Below, in pieces: positions 1-5,425 of a DNA stretch of 5,425 bases (position 1 is the first letter of the stretch; every line of letters begins with the position of its first letter). The notes below the pieces were generated by a model, which was given only the letters and a program-made list of their open reading frames with translations, made no database searches and had not been told where the DNA came from. The DNA comes from an uncultured Comamonadaceae bacterium. GTDB lineage: Bacteria; Pseudomonadota; Gammaproteobacteria; Burkholderiales; Burkholderiaceae. The stretch lies in the NCBI GenBank assembly GCA_946482115.1, contig CAMLQP010000203.1, forward strand, positions 1 to 5,425. Direction: 5' to 3'. The position numbers and the translations under genes were made by a program.

Positions 1-72
1 GCGCCAGGCCTTCGAGCAGGATGTCGCAGAAGTGTTTGCGGTCGGCGTGGCCGCGCGTGGAGATGTACAGCA

Positions 73-73
<1 letters not shown>
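1..73 (-). CDS. thrC: Threonine synthase, N-terminal fragment
   Basis: Threonine synthase is a PLP enzyme that converts O-phospho-L-homoserine to threonine, the last step of the threonine pathway, in the cytoplasm. Only the first 24 codons lie in the window; the gene continues past the left edge. The visible peptide begins MLYISTRGHADRKHF and continues to DILLEGLA, which matches the conserved N-terminus of the ThrC family (typically MLYxSTRG, then an xxLLEGLA segment). The ATG at 73-71 shares its A with the final base of the hom stop codon (TGATG on the minus strand), so translation is probably coupled to hom. The catalytic lysine and PLP site are outside the window and cannot be checked. Identification rests on a short but characteristic segment plus the hom neighbour. 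Confidence 0.93.
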
Positions 74-1407
<1,334 letters not shown>

Positions 1408-1452
1408 GTCGGAGATCGCTCGCTTCGTCGGTACGGAAAAGGTCAAAGATGT

Positions 1453-2688
1453 TCAGGCGGCGCCGTGGCGCAGGCGCCAGCCTTCAAGGAATTTCGCCAG
1501 GCGGTCGATGGCTTCGCGCAGGTCATCCTCGTGCGGCAGGAAGACGATGCGGAAATGCTGGTTGTCCGGGTAGTTGAAGCCCGAGCCCTGCACCAGCATC
1601 ACACGGGTGGCGCGCAGCACCTCCATGAAGAACTGGCGGTCGTCGTCGATGGGGTAGACCTTGGGGTCCAGCCGAGGGAACATGTAGAGCGCGGCCTTGG
1701 GCTTGACGCAGGTGACGCCCGGAATGGCGGTGATCAGCTCGTAGGCCAAGTCGCGCTGGCGGCGCAGGCGCCCGCCCTCGCGGATCAGCTCGTTGATGCT
1801 CTGGTAGCCGCCGAGCGCGGTCTGTATCGCGTACTGGCCCGGCACGTTGGAGCCCAGCTTGAGGTTGGCCAGCATGTTCAGGCCTTCGATGTAGTCCTTC
1901 GCGCGCGCCTTGTCACCCGAGATGAACATCCAGCCCGCGCGGTAGCCGCAGGCGCGGTAGGCCTTGGAAAGCGAGTTGAAGGTGAGCGTGAGCACGTCGG
2001 TGGACAGGCTGGCGATGGCGGTGTGTTTCTCGCCTTCGTAGAGCACCTTGTCGTAGACCTCGTCGGCCAGCAGCACCAGGTCGTGTTCGCGCGCGATCTG
2101 CACGATGCCCCTGAGCAGTTCGTCGCTGTAGAGCGCGCCGGTGGGGTTGTTGGGGTTGATGACCACGATGCCCTTGGTGCGCGGCGTGATCTTCGCTCGC
2201 ATGTCCGCCAGGTCCGGCATCCAGCCGTTGTCCTCGTCGCAGCGGTAGTGCACCGGCGTGCCGCCCGACAGGCTGGTCGCGGCCGTCCACAGCGGGTAGT
2301 CGGGCGACGGCACCAGCAGTTCGTCGCCGTTGTCCAGCAGGGCGTTGGCCGCCATCACGATGAGTTCGCTCGCGCCGTTGCCCAGGTAGATGTCGTCCAG
2401 CGTCACGCCTGCCACGCCCTGCTGCTGGGTGTAGTGCATCACGGCCTTGCGCGCCGCGAAGATGCCTTTGCTGTCCGAATAGCCGGCCGAGTTCGGCAGG
2501 TTGCGGATCATGTCCTGCTGGATTTCCTCGGGCGCATCGAAGCCGAACGGCGCCAGGTTGCCGATGTTGAGCTTGATGATCTTCTGACCCTCGTCCTCCA
2601 TCTGCTTGGCGGCGTCCACGATAGGCCCGCGGACGTCGTAAAGCACGTTGGCCAACTTGGCCGACTTCTGGATGGGGCGCTGACTCAT
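1453..2688 (-). CDS. alaA: AlaA-like PLP-dependent alanine aminotransferase
   Basis: This is a class I/II aminotransferase, fold type I, closely resembling E. coli AlaA (YfbQ), which makes alanine from pyruvate with glutamate as amino donor. At 411 residues it is close to the 405 of E. coli AlaA. It shares long near-identical stretches, including KLNIGNxAPFGFDAP at about 39-53, DYPLWTAA at 130-137 and ALGGYQSI at 291-298. Active-site residues visible: NPNNPTG at 178-184 (N181 contacts PLP); D209 in LADEVYD (pairs with the pyridine nitrogen) and Y212; K242 in SLSKAYR as the Schiff-base lysine; R250 in GYRAGW (phosphate); and R380 in HFRIVFLP (substrate carboxylate). All are intact. The ATG at 2688 gives MSQRPIQKSAKLANV, matching the family; an extension to a TTG at 2844 would run into the divergent gene. 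No clear Shine-Dalgarno sequence precedes it. It is the first gene of the run with hom and thrC. Exact substrate choice (alanine, valine or another amino acid) is inferred. Confidence 0.92.
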   Translation of the reverse strand: MSQRPIQKSAKLANVLYDVRGPIVDAAKQMEDEGQKIIKLNIGNLAPFGFDAPEEIQQDMIRNLPNSAGYSDSKGIFAARKAVMHYTQQQGVAGVTLDDIYLGNGASELIVMAANALLDNGDELLVPSPDYPLWTAATSLSGGTPVHYRCDEDNGWMPDLADMRAKITPRTKGIVVINPNNPTGALYSDELLRGIVQIAREHDLVLLADEVYDKVLYEGEKHTAIASLSTDVLTLTFNSLSKAYRACGYRAGWMFISGDKARAKDYIEGLNMLANLKLGSNVPGQYAIQTALGGYQSINELIREGGRLRRQRDLAYELITAIPGVTCVKPKAALYMFPRLDPKVYPIDDDRQFFMEVLRATRVMLVQGSGFNYPDNQHFRIVFLPHEDDLREAIDRLAKFLEGWRLRHGAA

Positions 2689-2773
2689 GGCAGGTAAAAT
2701 GGAAGCGGGCGAAACCCAAGATTTCACCACACTTTTCAGGGGCTTCAGGCCCGCCACGCCCCTCTGTCCACGC
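2689..2773. promoter_or_regulatory. Divergent intergenic gap with inverted repeat
   Basis: These 85 bases separate the start codons of the aminotransferase operon (minus) and the Mth938-like gene (plus), so both 5' control regions must sit here or inside the flanking genes. An inverted repeat AGGGGC (2738-2743) / GCCCCT (2758-2763) with a 14-base spacer lies just before the plus-strand start and could form an RNA hairpin or an operator. I could not find convincing -35/-10 pairs in either direction, and neither gene has a recognisable ribosome binding site. The promoter role is deduced only from the divergent layout. Confidence 0.4.
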
Positions 2774-3163
2774 ATGAAACTCCAGCCCGACACATTCGAC
2801 ACGCTGGCCATCACCGGCCATGGCCCGGGCTGGGTGGCGGTCAACGGCGAAAAGGTCCATCACAGCGTCGTCATCCGCTCCGTTGGCACCCAGGCCGACT
2901 GGGGCTGCGCCCGCTTCGAGGACCTGACCGAGGCCCATTTCGAACGCCTGGCCGAACCCCGGCCCGAAGTGGTGCTGTTCGGCAGCGGCGAGCGGCTGCG
3001 TTTCCCGCCGCCGCGCCTGCTGCGAGCGCTGGTGGAACGCCGCATCGGCGTCGAAACCATGGACACACAGGCCGCCTGCCGCACCTACAACATCCTCGCC
3101 GGCGAAGGCCGCCAGGTGGTGGTGGCGCTGCTGATCGAGCCCCCGTCGGGCGCCCTGGCCTGA
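2774..3163 (+). CDS. Mth938-like domain (DUF498) protein
   Basis: This is a small soluble protein of 129 residues that makes up a single Mth938-like/DUF498 domain. The family is named after an archaeal protein of known structure and includes the mitochondrial complex I assembly factor NDUFAF3; its bacterial function is not established. Family hallmarks are visible: PEVVLFGSGERLRFP at about 64-78 (usual pattern: a hydrophobic strand, then G-T/S-G), and a C-terminal block starting IGVETMDTQAA at 91 and continuing through C102, TYNIL (104-108) and EGR (111-113) into a hydrophobic strand. The ATG at 2774 gives MKLQPDTFDT and the typical family length; an in-frame ATG at 2687 would add 29 residues of atypical sequence overlapping the divergent start. 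No clear ribosome binding site precedes 2774. The next gene, bcp, is 144 bases away and has its own promoter. No catalytic role should be assigned from sequence alone. Confidence 0.9.
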   Translation: MKLQPDTFDTLAITGHGPGWVAVNGEKVHHSVVIRSVGTQADWGCARFEDLTEAHFERLAEPRPEVVLFGSGERLRFPPPRLLRALVERRIGVETMDTQAACRTYNILAGEGRQVVVALLIEPPSGALA

Positions 3164-3191
3164 AATACCGGGTTTCCGCCACCCACCCTGG

Positions 3192-3220
3192 TCGAAAGTG
3201 GCCCTTAAAACGGTTAAAAT
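3192..3220 (+). promoter_or_regulatory. Predicted sigma-70 promoter of bcp
   Basis: A -35-like TCGAAA at 3192-3197 (4 of 6 to TTGACA) is followed after 17 bases by the -10-like TAAAAT at 3215-3220 (5 of 6 to TATAAT). The AT-rich stretch at 3205-3220 stands out in this GC-rich DNA. It lies in the 144-base gap between the Mth938-like gene and bcp and predicts transcription starting near 3227. That leaves an untranslated leader of about 80 bases before the bcp ATG. No OxyR-type operator was recognised by eye. Confidence 0.6.
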
Positions 3221-3235
3221 AGCAGTTTGTTCCCG

Positions 3236-3258
3236 GTGCCAGTCGCCTCTGGTGCCTG
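3236..3258 (+). repeat. Small inverted repeat in the bcp leader
   Basis: Within the predicted bcp leader, GCCAG (3238-3242) can pair with CTGGT (3249-3253) around the loop TCGCCT, extending outwards with weaker pairs to about seven base pairs including G-U. The hexamer GGTGCC also occurs twice in direct orientation at about 3235 and 3251. It might fold in the 5' untranslated region, but it is short and resembles no known riboswitch class. Low confidence that it has a function. Confidence 0.2.
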
Positions 3259-3292
3259 CAAGGAAGCCCGCGCCTCCCTCCAACCACCATTC

Positions 3293-3297
3293 AGGGG
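3293..3297 (+). promoter_or_regulatory. Ribosome binding site of bcp
   Basis: AGGGG lies 10 bases before the ATG at 3308. It supports the start that gives MAVVVNKPIPEF rather than the in-frame ATG at 3227, which would coincide with the predicted transcription start and add 27 residues not typical of the family. It is the only gene start in the window with a plausible Shine-Dalgarno sequence. Confidence 0.55.
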
Positions 3298-3307
3298 TCT
3301 CCCAAGC

Positions 3308-3784
3308 ATGGCCGTCGTTGTCAACAAACCCATCCCCGAATTCGAAGCCGTCGCCACAGGTCAAGTCAAGGTCAGCCACCAGTCGCACCTCGGACAGACG
3401 GTCATCCTGTATTTCTATCCCAAGGACAACACCCCCGGCTGCACCACGGAAGCCATGCAGTTCCGTGACAAATACAAAGACTTCGTCAAGGCTGGCGCCC
3501 AGGTCTTCGGCGTCTCGCGCGACAACATGAAGTCGCACGACGAGTTCAAGGCCAAGCTTGAACTGCCGTTCGAGCTGATCGCCGACACCGAAGAAAAGAT
3601 GTGCCACATGTTCGGCGTGGTCAAGAACAAGATCATGTACGGCAAGAAGGTCAAGGGCATCGAGCGCAGCACCTTCCTGATCGGCCCCGACGGCGTGCTC
3701 CGGCAGGAATGGCGCGGCCTCAAGGTTCCGGGCCACGTCGAGGATGTCCTGAAGGCGGTCAAGGCGCTGAAAAAGGCCGCCTGA
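3308..3784 (+). CDS. bcp: BCP/PrxQ-type peroxiredoxin lacking the usual resolving cysteine
   Basis: This is a thiol peroxidase of the BCP/PrxQ subfamily that reduces hydrogen peroxide and organic hydroperoxides in the cytoplasm. The 158 residues form one AhpC/TSA thioredoxin-like domain, the normal length (E. coli BCP has 156). The active-site motif YPKDNTPGCT at 37-46 carries the peroxidatic C45, with the conserved P43 and T42 around it. In most two-cysteine members a resolving cysteine sits five residues later; here that position is M50 (CTTEAMQF). The only other cysteine is C99 in EKMCHMFGV, at the place of the third cysteine of E. coli BCP. Other family features are present: FGVSRD (67-72), a FLIGPDG strand-turn (123-129) and R120 just before it. 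With no cysteine at 50, the enzyme probably works as a one-cysteine form or uses an outside thiol; this is inferred. It has its own promoter and leader and is probably transcribed alone. Confidence 0.95.
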   Translation: MAVVVNKPIPEFEAVATGQVKVSHQSHLGQTVILYFYPKDNTPGCTTEAMQFRDKYKDFVKAGAQVFGVSRDNMKSHDEFKAKLELPFELIADTEEKMCHMFGVVKNKIMYGKKVKGIERSTFLIGPDGVLRQEWRGLKVPGHVEDVLKAVKALKKAA

Positions 3785-3815
3785 TCCCCTCCTGGAGCCG
3801 GGATGTGTCGTTTTT
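3784..3815 (+). terminator. Weak possible terminator of bcp
   Basis: Starting at the last base of the bcp stop codon, ATCCC (3784-3788) can pair with GGGAT (3800-3804). An inner CTC/GAG pair (3789-3791 with 3795-3797) and a two-base bulge lie between the arms. A run of five T follows at 3811-3815, but six bases separate it from the stem, which is poor geometry for an intrinsic terminator. If it does not work, bcp transcripts would continue to the strong terminator at 3904-3941. Confidence 0.25.
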
Positions 3816-3826
3816 GACGAAAGGGC

Positions 3827-3854
3827 TTCCCGCGTCACACGACTTGTGCATAAT
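3827..3854 (+). promoter_or_regulatory. Possible promoter upstream of the PIN-PhoH gene
   Basis: A -10-like CATAAT (3849-3854, 5 of 6 to TATAAT) is preceded at 16 bases by a poor -35-like TTCCCG (3827-3832, 3 of 6). A better -35 match, TTGACG at 3814-3819, is 29 bases away and too far to act with this -10 element. The predicted transcription start is near 3861, only about 45 bases before an intrinsic terminator. No other promoter was seen between bcp and the PIN-PhoH gene. Confidence 0.4.
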
Positions 3855-3860
3855 GGATTT

Positions 3861-3941
3861 CATGCCTCCGAGATTCGAGACGCACACGACCCGGTTCCCC
3901 TCCAAAGCCGTCAGGTGTCCCTGACGGCTTTTTGCTTTTTT
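3861..3941 (+). ncRNA. Candidate short transcript: small RNA or attenuated leader
   Basis: A possible -10 element, about 40 bases of mostly unpaired C-rich sequence, and a strong intrinsic terminator with a long T run together describe a transcription unit of about 75-80 bases in the gap between bcp and the PIN-PhoH gene. The body contains two pyrimidine patches complementary to Shine-Dalgarno sequences, GCCTCC (3864-3869) and CCCCTCC (3897-3903). The U-rich 3' end would suit Hfq binding. The gap could instead be an attenuator in the leader of the PIN-PhoH gene, or the end of the bcp transcript with an accidental -10 match. I do not recognise an Rfam family. Boundaries are predictions. Confidence 0.3.
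3904..3941 (+). terminator. Strong intrinsic terminator before the PIN-PhoH gene
   Basis: AAAGCCGTCAGG (3904-3915) pairs without mismatch with its complement at 3920-3931 around the four-base loop TGTC. The stem runs directly into T residues (TTTTT at 3929-3933, then GC, then six T at 3936-3941). This is a textbook Rho-independent terminator for plus-strand transcription. The minus strand has only three T on its side, so it is essentially one-directional. It ends about 20 bases before the ATG at 3961. It may end bcp transcripts, end a short independent RNA, or attenuate PIN-PhoH expression. Confidence 0.9.
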
Positions 3942-3960
3942 GGCCTGCCACTTCCCACAC

Positions 3961-5425
3961 ATGCCTCTGCCCCCCGCACCCTCTCGAAAAGCCGCCCTGC
4001 TCTCCGCCGACGCCTTCAAGACGCACGCCCCGGCAGCCGACCCCTCCGACGACGACCTGAACTGGCTGGAAGACACTCCGGCCAGGCCCGAGCCCGCCAC
4101 GGTCCGCTCGCGCACCGCGAAAACCAACCCCTCCCGCAAAAAAACCTCCACCGAGCCCGCGCCGGCCGCCCGACTGCCGCAGCCTGCGGCGCCGGCCCCG
4201 GCCGTGGTGCTTGCGCAGCCCCTCGTGGCGGCGCCGGCCACCCGGCCTTCGGCCAGGGAGGCCAAGGCCAGGCGCAAGCCCGGCGGCCCCACCCGGCTGT
4301 TCGTGCTCGACACCAACGTGCTGCTGCACGACCCGATCTGCCTGTTCCGTTTCGAGGAACACGACATCTTCCTGCCCATGATCGTGCTGGAGGAGCTCGA
4401 CGGCCACAAGAAGGGCATGACCGAGGTGGCCCGCAACGGCCGCCAGAGCAGCCGCACGCTGGACGCCCTGGTGGCCAAGGACGGCGGCGACATGACCAAG
4501 GGCATCGCACTGGACGGCACCGGCCACGCCGGTGCGCTGGGGCGTCTGTTCTTCCAGACCGAGCCGCTGGACAACAAGCTGCCCGACAGCCTGCCGCAGG
4601 GCAAGGCCGACAACCAGATCCTGGGCGTGGTGCAGGGCCTGCGCGAGAAGCACCCGGGCCGCGAAGTCATCCTGGTGTCCAAGGACATCAACATGCGCGT
4701 CAAGGCGCGTGCGCTGGGCCTGGCCGCCGAGGACTACGAGAACGACAAGACGCTGGATGACGGCGAGCTGCTGTATTCCGGCGCGCTGGCGCTGCCCACC
4801 GATTTCTGGACCGCGCAGAGCAAGACGATCGAGAGCTGGCAGCAGGGCAGCCATACCTTCTACCGCGTCAGCGGCCCCACGGTGGCCCAGTTCCACATCA
4901 ACCAGTTCGTCTACTTCGAGGCCCCCGGCGAACCGCCGCTATACGCCCGCGTGGTCGAGATCCGCGACAAGAGCGCCGTCCTCAAGACGCTCAAGGACTA
5001 CACCCACCTCAAGAACGCCGTCTGGGGCGTGAGCAGCCGCAACCGCGAACAGAACTTCGCGCTCAACCTGCTGATGGACCCCGAGATCGACTTCGTGACC
5101 CTGGCCGGCACGGCCGGCACCGGCAAGACCCTGATGGCACTGGCCTCGGGCCTGACCCAGGTGCTGGACGACCGCCGCTACACCGAGATCATCATGACCC
5201 GCGCCACCGTGAGCGTGGGCGAGGACATCGGCTTCCTTCCCGGCACCGAGGAAGAGAAGATGGGCCCCTGGATGGGCGCCCTGGACGATAACCTCGAATT
5301 CCTGGCCAAGGGCGACGGCGGCAACGCCGGCGAGTGGGGCCGCGCCGCCACCAACGAGCTGATCCGCAGTCGCATCAAGGTCAAGAGCATGAACTTCATG
5401 CGCGGGCGCACCTTCATGAACAAGT
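3961..5425 (+). CDS. PIN-PhoH fusion protein (RNase plus ATPase), 3' end missing
   Basis: The frame stays open to the window edge, giving 488 residues of a protein whose relatives are about 550-600 long. Residues 1 to about 110 are Pro/Ala/Lys-rich and probably disordered, with one acidic patch (DDDLNWLED, 30-38). A PIN nuclease domain follows (about 112-262), with all four expected metal-binding acids: D117 in LDTNVLL, E144/E145 in VLEELD, D218 in GKADNQIL and D242 in SKDINMR. A linker (about 263-355) leads to the PhoH P-loop ATPase domain, with Walker A GTAGTGKT at 383-390 (K389). The sequence stops after RGRTFMNK, just where Walker B (DEAQN in the family) should follow. The architecture is that of B. 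subtilis YlaK and mycobacterial PhoH2; the latter has reported RNase and RNA helicase activity, so an RNA-processing role is inferred. No Shine-Dalgarno sequence is visible before the ATG, but MPLPPAPSRKAALLS resembles relatives remembered from Comamonadaceae. It is distinct from the PIN-less PhoH (YbeZ) type. Confidence 0.93.
   Translation, partial: MPLPPAPSRKAALLSADAFKTHAPAADPSDDDLNWLEDTPARPEPATVRSRTAKTNPSRKKTSTEPAPAARLPQPAAPAPAVVLAQPLVAAPATRPSAREAKARRKPGGPTRLFVLDTNVLLHDPICLFRFEEHDIFLPMIVLEELDGHKKGMTEVARNGRQSSRTLDALVAKDGGDMTKGIALDGTGHAGALGRLFFQTEPLDNKLPDSLPQGKADNQILGVVQGLREKHPGREVILVSKDINMRVKARALGLAAEDYENDKTLDDGELLYSGALALPTDFWTAQSKTIESWQQGSHTFYRVSGPTVAQFHINQFVYFEAPGEPPLYARVVEIRDKSAVLKTLKDYTHLKNAVWGVSSRNREQNFALNLLMDPEIDFVTLAGTAGTGKTLMALASGLTQVLDDRRYTEIIMTRATVSVGEDIGFLPGTEEEKMGPWMGALDDNLEFLAKGDGGNAGEWGRAATNELIRSRIKVKSMNFMRGRTFMNK

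Noticed and set aside
2687..2773. N-terminal extension of the Mth938-like protein to the ATG at 2687
   Set aside because: The extra 29 residues do not fit the family, and this ATG overlaps the aminotransferase start codon (CATG read on both strands).
3227..3307. A riboswitch or known structured leader upstream of bcp
   Set aside because: Only a short hairpin with wobble pairs and a repeated GGTGCC can be seen; nothing matches the core of a known riboswitch class.
1913..3838. A 641-codon open frame on the minus strand spanning the aminotransferase, the Mth938-like gene and bcp
   Set aside because: It crosses three real genes and two intergenic regions, has no motif, and the second half is Arg/Gln/His-rich out-of-frame sequence.
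3814..3842. TTGACG at 3814 as the -35 element of a promoter
   Set aside because: At 17 bases downstream the hexamer is ACACGA, which does not resemble a -10 element, and the good CATAAT is 29 bases away.
3846..4760. A 304-codon plus-strand frame overlapping the PIN-PhoH gene
   Set aside because: It is out of frame with the conserved PIN domain and is dominated by Arg/Pro/Gly/Ala.
3759..4896. Two long overlapping minus-strand open frames (314 and 353 codons) opposite the start of the PIN-PhoH gene
   Set aside because: Both mirror the Pro/Ala-rich coding strand (Gly/Ala/Ser/Arg-rich translation), run through the terminator and promoter region, and lack any recognisable domain.

Overview
The window is ordinary GC-rich chromosomal DNA. 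It most likely comes from a betaproteobacterium of the order Burkholderiales, probably a Comamonadaceae relative (Acidovorax, Variovorax or Hydrogenophaga type). This placement is an inference from protein similarity remembered from those genera, strong G/C at third codon positions, and the neighbourhood AlaA-type aminotransferase, hom, thrC next to a Mth938-like gene, bcp and a PIN-PhoH gene. No mobile element, CRISPR array, rRNA, tRNA or phage gene was seen.

Minus strand, 1-2688: a compact amino-acid operon is read right to left. An alanine/valine-type aminotransferase (alaA-like) is followed after 45 bases by homoserine dehydrogenase (hom). The hom stop codon overlaps the start codon of threonine synthase (thrC) in a TGATG junction, and thrC runs off the left edge after 24 codons. 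Hom makes homoserine from aspartate semialdehyde, and ThrC makes threonine from phosphohomoserine. The kinase step between them is not encoded here. The aminotransferase probably links pyruvate/alanine and glutamate pools to the same transcript.

Plus strand, 2774-3784: divergent from the operon across an 85-base gap lie a small Mth938-like (DUF498) protein and a BCP/PrxQ-type peroxiredoxin. The peroxiredoxin has its own good sigma-70-like promoter and an 80-base leader. It keeps the peroxidatic cysteine but lacks the usual resolving cysteine five residues later.

Plus strand, 3785-3960: this gap is the least explained part of the window. It carries a possible promoter, then about 40 bases of C-rich sequence, then a near-perfect intrinsic terminator ending about 20 bases before the next start codon. 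It could encode a short (about 75-80 nt) RNA, be an attenuated leader for the downstream gene, or simply end bcp transcription.

Plus strand, 3961-5425: this is the first 488 codons of a PIN-PhoH fusion protein, a predicted RNase plus ATPase/RNA helicase. The window ends just before the expected Walker B motif. I found no clearly new defence or metabolic system. The best candidate for something undescribed is the short transcription unit in front of the PIN-PhoH gene.
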